From Terriglobia bacterium (GTDB taxonomy: Bacteria > Acidobacteriota > Terriglobia > Terriglobales > Acidobacteriaceae), in NCBI GenBank assembly GCA_020073285.1, contig JAIQFM010000036.1, positions 1 through 32,120 on the forward strand: a stretch of 32,120 nt of DNA, written 5' to 3'. Both the position numbers and the translations under genes were made by a program. Positions 7,204 through 15,228 of this stretch are shown piece by piece. Under the pieces are notes generated by a model, which made no database searches, was not told the DNA's origin, and saw only the letters and a program-made list of their open reading frames with translations. How positions within the stretch are numbered: position 1 is the stretch's first letter; each line of letters starts with the position of its first letter.

Positions 7204-7209
7204 ATTGTA
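7204..7209 (-). promoter_or_regulatory. -10 box of the lipoprotein gene
   Basis: TACAAT on the minus strand, followed by six bases and then the ATG at 7197. This spacing would put the transcription start at the start codon. Confidence 0.4.
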
Positions 7210-7213
7210 AGGC

Positions 7214-7256
7214 CCGGATTGTGGGATTTGGCAATTTCGTAATCTGGTAATTTTGA
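7214..7256. repeat. Octad repeat array (GGTAATTT-like units)
   Basis: GGATTGTG, GGATTTGG, CAATTTCG, TAATCTGG, TAATTTTG with an 8-nt period. It lies between ypdA and the lipoprotein gene, without an inverted partner. Confidence 0.6.
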
Positions 7257-7275
7257 GCCGCGGCCGGAGTTACAG

Positions 7276-8331
7276 CTATGGCGTCGCGGTCAAGAGCTTC
7301 CTCTTTAAATCCTGGGCGATGCGCTGGCCGTGGAAGCGGCCGTTCTCGATAAAGATTTCGTTGGTCTTCGATCCCGCCACAATCACGCCCGCGACATAAA
7401 TGCCGGACACGTTGGTCTCGAGCGTCTCCTGATTGACGATGGGGCGGCACTCGTCGCCGGTGAGCTGAATGCCGAGACCCTGCAAGAACGAGTAATCCGG
7501 GTGGTAGCCGGTGAGGGCGAACACGAAATCGTTTTTCAGCCGGACTTCGCCGTTGGGCGTCTGCAGCAGAACCGACTCTGGCAGGATTTCCTTCACCGTG
7601 CTGTCGAAATAGGCGGTGACCTCGCCGTTCTTGATGCGGTTCTCGATGTCGGGCTTGATCCAGTATTTGACGTGCCGATGCAGGGCCGCTTCGCGGTGGA
7701 CCAGGGCGACGCGCGCGCCGTGGCGCCAGAGTTCGAGCGCGGCAATGGCGGCGGAGTTCTTGCCGCCGATGACGAGCACGTCGCGGCCGAAAAACGGATG
7801 CGGCTCGCGGTAGTAATGGAAGACCTTGGGCAAGTCCTCGCCGGGAACCTGCATGATATTGGGCAGGTCGTAGTAGCCGGTGGCGACGACGAGTTTGCGA
7901 GCGCGGTATTCGGCGCGTCGGCCGGGGACGTGGCGTTTCCCCGGGCCCTCCAGCGCGCCCAGAATTTCGGCCTCGACGGTGCTGGTGCGGACCAGGAAAT
8001 CGCCGTCGCTGCCGCTGACCTCCTCCACACGCTCGTACTGGCGGACGTCGAGCTGGTAGTGCTCGGCGACTTTGCGGTAGTACTCCAGCGCCTCCTCGCG
8101 GGTGGGCTTGACGTGCGCGCTGGGAAATGGGATGTCGCCGATCTCGAGCAGCTCCGGCGTGGTGAAGAAGGTCATGTTGGCCGGGTAGTGGAAAAGCGAG
8201 TTGACCAGGCAGCCTTTTTCGATCAGAACGGCGCGAAAGCCGGCACGCTGGGCCTCGATGGCGGAGGCCAGCCCGCTGGGGCCGGCGCCGACGACGAGGA
8301 GGTCGAACTTCTGGGTGTTGTCGGGAGGCAC
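7276..8331 (-). CDS. ypdA: YpdA-family FAD/NAD(P)-dependent oxidoreductase (bacillithiol disulfide reductase type)
   Basis: About 351 residues from GTG 8331. The FAD-binding loop is [18 protein letters not shown] near the N-terminus. It is followed by [18 protein letters not shown] and [13 protein letters not shown], which are typical of YpdA. The NADPH loop is [18 protein letters not shown], and the C-terminal FAD contact reads [20 protein letters not shown]. YpdA reduces oxidised bacillithiol in Firmicutes; orthologues in other phyla are thought to do the same with the local thiol. The frame is open to 8529, but that part translates an octad array, so I place the start at the GTG just before [12 protein letters not shown]. 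The gene is divergent from fumC. Confidence 0.85.
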   Translation of the reverse strand: MPPDNTQKFDLLVVGAGPSGLASAIEAQRAGFRAVLIEKGCLVNSLFHYPANMTFFTTPELLEIGDIPFPSAHVKPTREEALEYYRKVAEHYQLDVRQYERVEEVSGSDGDFLVRTSTVEAEILGALEGPGKRHVPGRRAEYRARKLVVATGYYDLPNIMQVPGEDLPKVFHYYREPHPFFGRDVLVIGGKNSAAIAALELWRHGARVALVHREAALHRHVKYWIKPDIENRIKNGEVTAYFDSTVKEILPESVLLQTPNGEVRLKNDFVFALTGYHPDYSFLQGLGIQLTGDECRPIVNQETLETNVSGIYVAGVIVAGSKTNEIFIENGRFHGQRIAQDLKRKLLTATP

Positions 8332-8380
8332 GGTGATTGGATTCAGCAGGACACTGCGGCGGTGCGGAGAAGCTCGCCTG

Positions 8381-8480
8381 ATTGCGGAATTGGGTAACTG
8401 CGGAATTGCGGAATTGGAGAACCCCGAACCTTGGTGGTTCAATTCTGCGATTCGGCAATTCCGCAGTTCCGCAATCGCAA
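8381..8480. repeat. Octad repeat array, inverted pair (GCGGAATT units)
   Basis: Left: GCGGAATT, GGGTAACT, GCGGAATT, GCGGAATT. Right: ATTCTGCG, ATTCGGCA, ATTCCGCA, GTTCCGCA. A 30-nt spacer separates the two halves. It lies in the divergent ypdA-fumC region. Confidence 0.8.
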
Positions 8481-8548
8481 CGGCTCTATCCGACGTCTTC
8501 ATCACATCCGAATGTGCTCCAGCGCACAATCGCTCGGCCCGCCAGGAC

Positions 8549-8554
8549 TATAAT
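8549..8554 (+). promoter_or_regulatory. -10 box of fumC
   Basis: A perfect TATAAT. No good -35 box is visible at 16-18 nt. Transcription would start near 8561, leaving a 90-nt leader that contains the heptad array. Confidence 0.45.
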
Positions 8555-8592
8555 TCTCCCGCCTGGTTTCGCGAGGGATTCGTACCAGTGCC

Positions 8593-8634
8593 GCTCGGTA
8601 CTCGGTACCAGGTACTAGGTACTCATTCCAGCAC
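8593..8634. repeat. Heptad repeat array in the fumC leader
   Basis: CGGTACT, CGGTACC, AGGTACT, AGGTACT with a 7-nt period, self-complementary around GGTACC. It ends just before the fumC ribosome site. Confidence 0.7.
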
Positions 8635-8650
8635 TCATCAGGAGCGCGAT

Positions 8651-10057
8651 ATGGCAACCACGGTAGAGAAGCCGCGCACACGCGTTGAATCCGACAGCAT
8701 GGGCAAGATCGAAGTGCCCGCCAACGTCTACTGGGGCGCGCAGACGCAGCGCTCCCTCATTCACTTCAATATCGGCCGCGATACCATGCCGCCGGAGTTG
8801 ATCCGGGCGTTCGGCATCCTGAAGAAGGCGTGCGCGCTGGTCAACCAGGACCTGGGAAAACTGCCGGCCGACAAGGCGAAGCTGATCGTGCAGGCGGCGG
8901 ACGAAGTGATCAGCGGCAAGCTCAACGAGCAGTTCCCGCTGCGCATCTGGCAGACCGGCAGCGGCACCCAGACCAATATGAACGTGAACGAGGTGATCTC
9001 CAACCGGGCGATTGAAATCGCCGGCGGCGAGATGGGGTCGAAGAAACCGATCCACCCCAACGATCACGTCAACATGTCGCAGTCGTCGAACGATACCTTT
9101 CCGGCGGCGATGCACATCGCGGCGGCCGAGCGCGTGAAGCGGGCGCTGATCCCGGCGCTGAAGACGGTGCAGACGGCGCTGGCGCGCAAGGCCAAGGAAT
9201 TCGACGGCATCGTGAAGATCGGGCGCACGCACCTGCAGGACGCGGTGCCGCTGACCATGGGGCAGGAATTCGGCGGCTGGGCGAGCCTGGTGGAGCGCGA
9301 TATCAAGCGCCTGGAGCAGGTGCTGGACGGCTTGTATGACCTGGCGATCGGCGGCACGGCGGTGGGTACGGGTCTGAACACGCATCCGCAATTTGCCGAG
9401 CGCGCGGCCAACAAGATCGCGGAGCTGACCGGACTTCCCTTCCGCTCGCACCCGAACAAGTTCGCGGCGCTGTCGGCGCACGACGAAGTCGTTTTCGCGC
9501 AGGGCGGGCTGGAGACGACGGCCGCGTCCATGATGAAAATCGCGAACGACATCCGCTGGCTGGCCTCGGGGCCGCGCTGCGGGCTGGGCGAACTGACGAT
9601 TCCGGAAAACGAGCCGGGATCGTCGATCATGCCGGGGAAGGTCAACCCGACGCAGTGCGAGGCCATGACCATGGTCTGCGCGCAGGTGCACGGAGCGACG
9701 GCGGCGGTGGGCTTCGCGGGCTCGCAGGGGAACTTCGAGCTCAGCGTGTTCAAGCCGGTGATCATTTACAACTTCCTGCACTCGGCGACGCTGCTCACCG
9801 ACGCCTGCCACGGGTTTGTCGAGTTCATGATCAACGGCATCGAGGTGAACCGCGAGAAGGTCGATTGGTACGTGAAGAACTCGCTCATGCTGGTGACCGC
9901 GCTGGCGCCCAAGATCGGATATGACAACGCGGCGAAAGTGGCGCACACCGCGCACGTGGAGCACAGCAGCCTGAAGGAAGCGGCGGTGAAGATGGGATTC
10001 CTGACCAGCGAAGAGTTTGACGAGCTGGTGAGACCGGAAACGATGACGCATCCGTAG
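8651..10057 (+). CDS. fumC: Class II fumarate hydratase
   Basis: A 468-residue protein, the normal length for FumC. It begins [20 protein letters not shown]. The fumarase/aspartase superfamily regions are all present: [57 protein letters not shown], and the flexible catalytic loop [17 protein letters not shown]. It interconverts fumarate and malate in the TCA cycle without an Fe-S cluster. The start at 8651 has GGAGCG about 6 bases upstream. The frame is open to 8201, but that part is antisense to ypdA and through repeats. A strong hairpin terminator follows at 10091. Confidence 0.97.
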   Translation: MATTVEKPRTRVESDSMGKIEVPANVYWGAQTQRSLIHFNIGRDTMPPELIRAFGILKKACALVNQDLGKLPADKAKLIVQAADEVISGKLNEQFPLRIWQTGSGTQTNMNVNEVISNRAIEIAGGEMGSKKPIHPNDHVNMSQSSNDTFPAAMHIAAAERVKRALIPALKTVQTALARKAKEFDGIVKIGRTHLQDAVPLTMGQEFGGWASLVERDIKRLEQVLDGLYDLAIGGTAVGTGLNTHPQFAERAANKIAELTGLPFRSHPNKFAALSAHDEVVFAQGGLETTAASMMKIANDIRWLASGPRCGLGELTIPENEPGSSIMPGKVNPTQCEAMTMVCAQVHGATAAVGFAGSQGNFELSVFKPVIIYNFLHSATLLTDACHGFVEFMINGIEVNREKVDWYVKNSLMLVTALAPKIGYDNAAKVAHTAHVEHSSLKEAAVKMGFLTSEEFDELVRPETMTHP

Positions 10058-10090
10058 AAGCTGTCAGCTCTCAGCCATCAGCTTTCAGCC
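10058..10090. repeat. Heptad repeat array after fumC
   Basis: AGCTGTC, AGCTCTC, AGCCATC, AGCTTTC with a 7-nt period, the complementary sense of the array before cyaY. It directly precedes the terminator. Confidence 0.7.
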
Positions 10091-10120
10091 AAACGCGCCC
10101 GAGGTATTTGGGCGCGTTTT
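10091..10120 (+). terminator. Rho-independent terminator of fumC
   Basis: AAACGCGCCC, a 9- to 10-nt loop, then GGGCGCGTTTT and a short T-run. The stem is GC-rich and perfect. It also lies after the convergent VOC gene and could serve both strands, though the minus-strand T-run is weaker. Confidence 0.85.
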
Positions 10121-10151
10121 CTAAGCTGCGATGATCAGCGTTAATCCGCGG

Positions 10152-10532
10152 CTACTTTGTCGGCGGCTGCCAGAGTTCGATTTTGTTGCCTTCCGGATCC
10201 ATGACCCAGGCGAAGCGGCCGTAGTCGTGGTCTTCGCGGCCCAAAATTTCTATGCCTTCCGATTGCAGCGCGCTCACTACGGCATCCATGTCGGCGACGC
10301 GGTAATTGATCATCACCGCGGATTTGCTGGGGTCGAAGTAGTTCGTGTTCTCTTTGAACAGCGACCAGTAAGTGTGGGCTTCCTCGCCGGTGTCGTTGTC
10401 TTTGCAGGCAAAATCTACCGTATGACTGGTGGTGTCGCGCTGGATGCCGAGGTGCTTCTCATACCAGGCGTACATCGCCTGCGGGTCTTTCGCCTTAATA
10501 AAAATGCCGCCAATACCGGTTACGCGTTTCAT
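10152..10532 (-). CDS. VOC-superfamily (glyoxalase/bleomycin-resistance-like) protein
   Basis: A 126-residue protein with the beta-alpha-beta-beta-beta fold pattern: VTGIGGIFIKAKDPQAMYAW, then YEKHLGIQ, and a second half with MINYRVADMDAVVSALQSEG and RFAWVMDPEGNKIELWQP, whose Glu is the usual metal ligand. The substrate cannot be inferred; members include glyoxalases, dioxygenases and antibiotic-binding proteins. Its ATG overlaps the stop of the upstream gene as ATGA, so it is the last member of the fabH-HEPN run on this strand. Confidence 0.85.
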   Translation of the reverse strand: MKRVTGIGGIFIKAKDPQAMYAWYEKHLGIQRDTTSHTVDFACKDNDTGEEAHTYWSLFKENTNYFDPSKSAVMINYRVADMDAVVSALQSEGIEILGREDHDYGRFAWVMDPEGNKIELWQPPTK

Positions 10533-10921
10533 CTATTCCCAGCCTGTAGCCTATAGATGTATGCATCTTCAACGAAGAAATTGTTGATCGTGTTGTTGGT
10601 GATTCGAATGCCGCCGCCGGCACCTGTCCGAATGGCGCTCCTTAAAGCTTGGACGAGTTCGTCCTGCGGGCCTACGACGGTGATTCTCCTCAACGGAATT
10701 TCGGACGGCACGAAGCTCTTCAGCGCCCGCTGTACTTCCCTGTACGTTGCCAGGGGCCCCTTCTGGTCAACCATGGGCGTCGCAATCAGGAATCGCCACT
10801 CCGAGGCTTCGGGGAAATACAGCCAGAGGGCCGCATTCACCGGAAACCCCGCTTGCTGCAGCGAGCTAATAAGTTCACGGCCGAGATTCATCTCGGCGTC
10901 TACCAATGCTGCCGTAGCCAA
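10529..10921 (-). CDS. Unknown protein coupled to a HEPN gene
   Basis: A 130-residue protein I do not recognise. It has an N-terminal helix (ALVDAEMNLGRELISSLQQA), then GFPVNAALWLYFPEASEWRF and LIATPMVDQKGPLATYREV, a likely alpha/beta fold, and ends IRITNNTINNFFVEDAYIYR. No nucleotidyltransferase (MNT) motif, the common HEPN partner, is visible. It overlaps the upstream HEPN gene by 22 nt and the downstream VOC start by 4 nt, so translation is probably coupled on both sides. The tight link to HEPN suggests a two-gene module, possibly toxin-antitoxin-like; that is inference. Confidence 0.65.
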   Translation of the reverse strand: MATAALVDAEMNLGRELISSLQQAGFPVNAALWLYFPEASEWRFLIATPMVDQKGPLATYREVQRALKSFVPSEIPLRRITVVGPQDELVQALRSAIRTGAGGGIRITNNTINNFFVEDAYIYRLQAGNR

Positions 10922-11322
10922 CTGATTACTCCGTTCCGCCGGTGGCTTGCTGCGTCATACAGATCCGCCGCAAGCTGAGGCGCGATTCGAGTGTATCTGC
11001 TTTCAATCTTCCAGTCTTTTACGATAGTCCAATAGCCCGCCAATGCTGGGTCGCTTCTACTGGCATTATCGAGTTCCATCTGCAGATCTGCAACCTTGAG
11101 AAGTTGGGCTAAGTCGTGGCTGTAGCTTTGGAGCGCTTTCTCTTTCTGCGGAAACTCGAACCTGCGAGTCTGCCGCGCGATGCACGCTTTGATTGCACAT
11201 TCTATCGCCAAGCCCGCCAGATAGTATGCCCCTGCGTATCGCCCACTGTCGAGAAGCGTCTTGGCATCGACCAGTCTGGTTCGCGAGAGCTCCTGAAAAT
11301 CTGCTCTCGTTAGAATTGCCAT
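10900..11322 (-). CDS. HEPN-domain protein
   Basis: A 140-residue helical protein. The segment RLVDAKTLLDSGRYAGAYYL followed by AGLAIECAIKACIARQ is the classic first half of a HEPN domain. It continues with SHDLAQLLKVADLQ and, near the end, DWKIESRYTRIAP, the W..E.RY pattern of this subgroup. Many HEPN proteins are RNases or bind nucleotides and act in toxin-antitoxin or abortive-infection systems. I do not see the canonical R-x4-6-H catalytic motif, so it may be a non-catalytic member. It starts 1 nt after the fabH stop and overlaps the next gene, so it appears to ride in the fabH transcript. Confidence 0.8.
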   Translation of the reverse strand: MAILTRADFQELSRTRLVDAKTLLDSGRYAGAYYLAGLAIECAIKACIARQTRRFEFPQKEKALQSYSHDLAQLLKVADLQMELDNASRSDPALAGYWTIVKDWKIESRYTRIAPQLAADLYDAASHRRNGVISWLRQHW

Positions 11323-11323
11323 C

Positions 11324-12325
11324 TCAGTACGCCCACCTGAGGAGCGTGGCGCCGGTGGTGAAGCCGGCGCCGACCGAGGCCAGCAGCACCAAGCTTCCCT
11401 TCTTCAGCTTGCCTTCGTCAATCGCGGTCTGCATGGCGAGCGGAATGGTGCCAGCGGTGGTGTTGCCGAAGCGATCGATATTGATGATGGGCGCTTCCGG
11501 ACGCAGGCCGAGGCGGTCGGCGGTGCTGACCATGATGCGCTTGTTCGCCTGGTGCGGGATAAAGCAGTCAATGTCCGTGGCGGAGAGGCCGTTGCGCTTG
11601 AGCAGGCGATCGCAGACGTCGGCCATGTTGCGCACCGCGTACTTGAACACGGCCTGGCCGTCCTGGTGGACACAGTGCATTTTCTTGTCCACGGTCTCGT
11701 GCGTTGAGGGATTTAGGCTACCGCCGCCGGGCATGTAGAGCGAGCGACCGCCGGAGCCGTCAACGTAGTTGAGAAAATCGATGAAGCCAGCATCTTCGCC
11801 GCCGGCCGCAGGCTCCAGGAGAACGGCGCCGGCGCCGTCGCCGAAGATGACGCAGGTGGCGCGGTCGGTGTAGTCGATGATGGACGACATGATGTCGGCG
11901 CCGATGACCAGGACTTTCTTGTGCACGCCGGTGTTGATGAACTGCGCGCCGGCGTGCAGGGCGTAGATGAAGGCGGAGCAGGCGGCGGAGAGATCGAAGC
12001 CCCACGCGCCTTTGGCGCCGATCTTGTGCTGCACCAGGCAGGCGCTGGAGGGGAAAAACATGTCGGGGGTGACAGTGCCGACGATGATGACCTCAATCGC
12101 CTCCGGGCGGATGCCGCGCTTGGCCAGAGCGCACTTGGCGGCTTCCGCGGCCAGGTCGCTGGTCGCGACACCCTTCTCGACGATGTGGCGCTCGCGGATG
12201 CCGGTGCGCTCCATAATCCACTGGTCGCTGGTTTCGACCATCGCTTCCAGATCCTGATTGGTGAGCAGACGAGGTGGGACATAGGTGCCAAGGGAGGTGA
12301 TCTTCGCCCGAATAGGATTGGTCAA
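11324..12325 (-). CDS. fabH: 3-oxoacyl-[acyl-carrier-protein] synthase III
   Basis: About 333 residues from TTG 12325. The N-terminus reads [20 protein letters not shown] and then [16 protein letters not shown]. The catalytic triad is visible: Cys in [17 protein letters not shown], His in [11 protein letters not shown], and Asn in [14 protein letters not shown]. It condenses acetyl-CoA (or a branched starter) with malonyl-ACP to begin fatty-acid synthesis. GGAG lies six bases before the TTG. The frame is open to 12505, but that extra stretch coincides with the SRP RNA, so I reject it. The HEPN module follows at once. Confidence 0.95.
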   Translation of the reverse strand: MTNPIRAKITSLGTYVPPRLLTNQDLEAMVETSDQWIMERTGIRERHIVEKGVATSDLAAEAAKCALAKRGIRPEAIEVIIVGTVTPDMFFPSSACLVQHKIGAKGAWGFDLSAACSAFIYALHAGAQFINTGVHKKVLVIGADIMSSIIDYTDRATCVIFGDGAGAVLLEPAAGGEDAGFIDFLNYVDGSGGRSLYMPGGGSLNPSTHETVDKKMHCVHQDGQAVFKYAVRNMADVCDRLLKRNGLSATDIDCFIPHQANKRIMVSTADRLGLRPEAPIINIDRFGNTTAGTIPLAMQTAIDEGKLKKGSLVLLASVGAGFTTGATLLRWAY

Positions 12326-12391
12326 TGAGTTCTCCGTCGCAATAAAGCAACCATTCTGAACGACAGGAATGGGTGGTGTCCAAAAGAATAA

Positions 12392-12498
12392 GCCGGACAC
12401 CGGTGACCCGCTGCACACATAAGAGCCCGTTACCGTTGCTTCCTTCCGGACCTGGCGGGGTTGGCGGGAATAAGTTGCGCGGGGCCGATGCCCGACAC
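12392..12498 (-). ncRNA. ffs: Bacterial signal recognition particle RNA (4.5S type)
   Basis: The minus strand carries CAGGTCCGGAAGGAAGCA, the near-universal SRP apical loop that binds Ffh. The ends pair well: GTCGGGCATCGG near 12496 with CCGGTGTCCGGC near 12392 gives a 12-bp helix, and CCCGC pairs with GCGGG inside it. The size, about 105 nt, is that of the small bacterial form without an Alu domain. With Ffh it targets nascent membrane proteins to FtsY. An extended -10 box at 12504-12512 places the start near 12497. fabH begins 66 bp downstream on the same strand. Confidence 0.93.
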
Positions 12499-12503
12499 GG
12501 TTC

Positions 12504-12512
12504 ATTTTAGCA
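12504..12512 (-). promoter_or_regulatory. Extended -10 promoter of the SRP RNA
   Basis: TG-C-TAAAAT on the minus strand, seven bases before the predicted RNA 5' end. The -35 region falls inside the octad array and has no clear consensus. Confidence 0.6.
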
Positions 12513-12515
12513 GGG

Positions 12516-12674
12516 TCTGTCGGTCTGTCGGTCTGTCGGTCTATCAGTTCCTCAGTGGATCAGTTTCTCAGTCCGTACCACGGACATCACGCCTTCACTG
12601 AGAGGCCGAGGAACCGAGAGACTGACAGACTGAGAGGCCGATAGACTGACAAACAGACCGACCGATAGACCGAA
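12516..12674. repeat. Longest octad array, inverted pair
   Basis: Left half: GTCTGTCG three times, then GTCTATCA, GTTCCTCA, GTGGATCA, GTTTCTCA. Right half: ACTGAGAG, GCCGAGGA, ACCGAGAG, ACTGACAG, ACTGAGAG, GCCGATAG, ACTGACAA and so on. The 8-nt register holds through both halves (consensus ACYGANAG and its complement). It separates the divergent ffs-fabH and tgpA units. Confidence 0.85.
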
Positions 12675-12700
12675 ACATCCGTTTGCTTCACAATAGCCAA

Positions 12701-14959
12701 GTGGCGACGGGGGGAAAACTCGATCTCATTTCCATTCTGACGCCGCCGGCGCCGCGCCCGCCGTCCACCTTCCGCAACACCATCGAGCAGTATTTCCAAG
12801 TTTGCCTGCTCCTGTTGATCGTCGCCGGCTTTGCGATCCTGGTCAGCACGGGCCGGCTTGATTCGCTTTCGATCCTGGGAGTATCGGCAGCGCTGGTGTT
12901 TCGCGCTTACCTAATGCTGCGCGGGCGCACGCTACAGATCCCGGAGCGCTGGACGTCGTACCTGACGCTGGTTTACGTGCTGTTCTACGCGGCCGACATT
13001 TTCCTCGTCTCCGGCAATTTCGTGGCGGCGACCGTCCACCTGGTGCTGTTCATCATGGTGATGAAGGTTTTTTCCGTGCAGCGCGACCGCGATCACCTCT
13101 ACCTGGCGATCATTTCGTTCCTCGAGGTGCTGGCGGCGGCGGTGCTCACGGTGGACACGGTATTTTTCGGCGCGTTCTGCGTGTTCTTGCTGCTGGCGGT
13201 GGCAACGTTCATCAGCATGGAGATGAGGCGTTCGGCCGCGGCCGCCTCGGGCGCGCTGCCCGGGACTACCATGCCGAACGCGGCGCGGCGGATGGCGCGC
13301 TCGCTGTCGAGCATAGCGCTGCTGATGACGACGTCGGTGGTGTTGGGGGCGGTGGGGATTTTCTTCGTTCTGCCGCGATTGTCGGCGGGCTACCTATCCG
13401 CGTATGCGGCGAAGAACGAGTTTGTCAGCGGGTTCAGCGACCGCGTGCAGTTGGGAGAGATCGGGCGCATCAAGCAGTCGGATACGGAGGTGATGCACAT
13501 CGAGATCGAGGGCGACCGCGGCGGTTATGCCGACCTGAAGTGGCGTGGCATGGCGCTGGCGCTGTTCGACGGGAAGGTGTGGAGCAACCCGGTAACGAGC
13601 ACGATGGAGCCGTTTGATTCCAACCCGCGCGATCCCGAAGTTCGCCTGACCGGGATGGGGCGGTACAACCTGACGCGCGCCGAGACGAGCGCGCGCAATC
13701 TGCCAGCCGACCGCGCCGACCTTCGCGCCATGCACCCGCTGTTCTACAAGGTGATGATGGAGCCGATCGGCACCAACGTGCTGTTCCTGGCTCCGGTGCC
13801 GATCGGGCTGCAGGGACGGATCATGGCAATTGGCGTGGACGATAACGGCGCGGTGTTCAACCTGGACCGCAACCGCATGACGGAGAGCTACACCGCGTCG
13901 TCGCTGTGGATGCAGCAGCACGAGGAGCGGTTGCGGGGCGCGGCGGGCACGGCTCCGCCCGACGTGGTGCTGAATTATCTGCAACTGCCGAAGCGCGTGG
14001 ATCGGCGGGTGGTGGAGCTGGCGCGGCGGATCACGGCGAATACCTCAACCCAGTACGACAAAGCGTCGGCGATCGAACTCTACTTGCGCACGCGTTACGG
14101 CTACAGCCTGCAGATGGCGACCACGCCGCCGGAGGATCCGCTGGCGTACTTTCTCTTCGACCGCAAGGAAGGACACTGCGAGTACTTCGCCTCGGCGATG
14201 GCGGTGATGCTGCGTACGCTGGGCATCCCGTCGCGCATCGTGAACGGTTTCCGCGGCGGCGAGTACAACGACCTGACCGGCAGCTACATCGTGCGCGGCC
14301 GCGATGCGCATTCCTGGGTGGAGGCGTACATCCCGGGCTATGCATGGGTGAGCTTCGATCCGACGCCGCCCGATCCCACGCCGGTCGCCGGAAACATGCA
14401 TCGTGTCCTGCTCTACCTGGACGCGGCGCGCGAGTTCTGGCGCGAGTGGGTGATCAATTACGACTTCCTGCACCAGCGCACGCTGACCATCTCGGCGATG
14501 GCGCGCGGGCGCAACGCGGGCGACCAGACGCGCCTATGGTTCCGGCGGCATTACCAGGCGTTGCTGGCGCAGGCGCGGCGCGTGCACCGCGAGGCCGAGC
14601 GCAGCCCGCGCACATGGGCGATGGGCGCGCTGCTGGCGACGATCGTGTGCGCGCTGCTGGCGAACGCGACGCGCATTTGGCGGGCGGCCCATCGGCGCCG
14701 GCTGGCACGCAATCCGGTGAGAGCTCCGGAGGCGGCGGCGAGCGTCTGGTACGCGCGTATGACGCGCTCCATGGGCAGGAAAGGGTTTCACAAGAAGCCG
14801 GTGCAGACGCCGGGCGAGTTCGTCGCCAGCATTCCCGATCCGCCGCTGCAGCGCTCGGTGGCCACGTTCACGCGGCATTACGAACGGGCAAGGTTTGGAA
14901 AATCGCCAGAAGATGCGGCACGGCTGCCGGAACTGTTCGAGGAAATCAAGACGAAGTAG
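12701..14959 (+). CDS. TgpA-like transmembrane transglutaminase-like protein
   Basis: About 752 residues. The N-terminal 220 residues hold several membrane helices (FQVCLLLLIVAGFAILVSTG, YVLFYAADIFLVS, SIALLMTTSVVLGAVGIFFV), as in the DUF3488/TgpA family. A periplasmic domain follows, with a transglutaminase-like core: Cys in EGHCEYFASAMAVMLRTLGI, His in DAHSWVEAY, Asp in FDPTPP. A further helix near residue 660 (WAMGALLATIVCALLANATR) precedes a cytoplasmic DUF4129-like tail. The family is linked to envelope or peptide crosslinking, but substrates are mostly unknown. GTG 12701 is preferred over TTG 12683; CACAAT six bases upstream could give a leaderless mRNA. Confidence 0.85.
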   Translation: MATGGKLDLISILTPPAPRPPSTFRNTIEQYFQVCLLLLIVAGFAILVSTGRLDSLSILGVSAALVFRAYLMLRGRTLQIPERWTSYLTLVYVLFYAADIFLVSGNFVAATVHLVLFIMVMKVFSVQRDRDHLYLAIISFLEVLAAAVLTVDTVFFGAFCVFLLLAVATFISMEMRRSAAAASGALPGTTMPNAARRMARSLSSIALLMTTSVVLGAVGIFFVLPRLSAGYLSAYAAKNEFVSGFSDRVQLGEIGRIKQSDTEVMHIEIEGDRGGYADLKWRGMALALFDGKVWSNPVTSTMEPFDSNPRDPEVRLTGMGRYNLTRAETSARNLPADRADLRAMHPLFYKVMMEPIGTNVLFLAPVPIGLQGRIMAIGVDDNGAVFNLDRNRMTESYTASSLWMQQHEERLRGAAGTAPPDVVLNYLQLPKRVDRRVVELARRITANTSTQYDKASAIELYLRTRYGYSLQMATTPPEDPLAYFLFDRKEGHCEYFASAMAVMLRTLGIPSRIVNGFRGGEYNDLTGSYIVRGRDAHSWVEAYIPGYAWVSFDPTPPDPTPVAGNMHRVLLYLDAAREFWREWVINYDFLHQRTLTISAMARGRNAGDQTRLWFRRHYQALLAQARRVHREAERSPRTWAMGALLATIVCALLANATRIWRAAHRRRLARNPVRAPEAAASVWYARMTRSMGRKGFHKKPVQTPGEFVASIPDPPLQRSVATFTRHYERARFGKSPEDAARLPELFEEIKTK

Positions 14960-15228
14960 TTGGTAGTGGACTAATTGTGTGTTGATGCCCAACTTGATTT
15001 GACGCGGCCCGCCACGAAGAGTTCGCCAGCCAAACCCGATCCATGTATCGTGACAGGGCGCAACTTTTGGGATACATTGGCTATCCAATGCGTAGGGGTT
15101 ACAGAAGTTATGCGGAACTTGACAACCCCGCGGAGATGGGATAGCCTCTTACTTGAACGACAAAAAGATCAGCGGGTGAAATCCCCGCGCGTAAGCTACG
15201 GCTCGCCTCAAGGGGCGGGCCGTGGTGT
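14960..15228. other. Gene-free region with four hairpins, candidate structured RNA
   Basis: Between tgpA and the minus-strand gene ending at 15229. Hairpins: CATTGG-CTAT-CCAATG (15075-15090); a two-part stem GGGGTT..AAGTT..AACTT..AACCCC (15095-15129); GCGGG..CCCGC (15172-15188); and ACGGCTCGCC-TCAAGG-GGCGGGCCGT (15198-15223). A 33-codon frame starting MYRDRAQLLGYIGYP overlaps the first two, but I see no support for it as a gene. The shape resembles an intergenic RNA or the hairpin end of an IS200/IS605-type remnant. Confidence 0.35.

Noticed and set aside
8201-8650. N-terminal extension of FumC
   Set aside because: It is antisense to ypdA and then reads through octad and heptad arrays. The ATG at 8651 has a ribosome site and the normal FumC start.
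12326-12505. 60-residue N-terminal extension of FabH
   Set aside because: The stretch is the SRP RNA gene; the TTG at 12325 has a proper ribosome site and gives the normal FabH length.
12516-12674. CRISPR array
   Set aside because: The units are 8 nt with no spacers, and no cas genes are present.
15048-15149. 33-codon ORF MYRDRAQLLGYIG...
   Set aside because: It has no ribosome site or recognisable family and overlaps hairpins that explain the sequence better.
15095-15223. Known riboswitch (TPP, cobalamin, c-di-GMP)
   Set aside because: None of the conserved core words of these classes is present, and the region lies downstream of tgpA and at the 3' end of the minus-strand gene, not before a plausible target.
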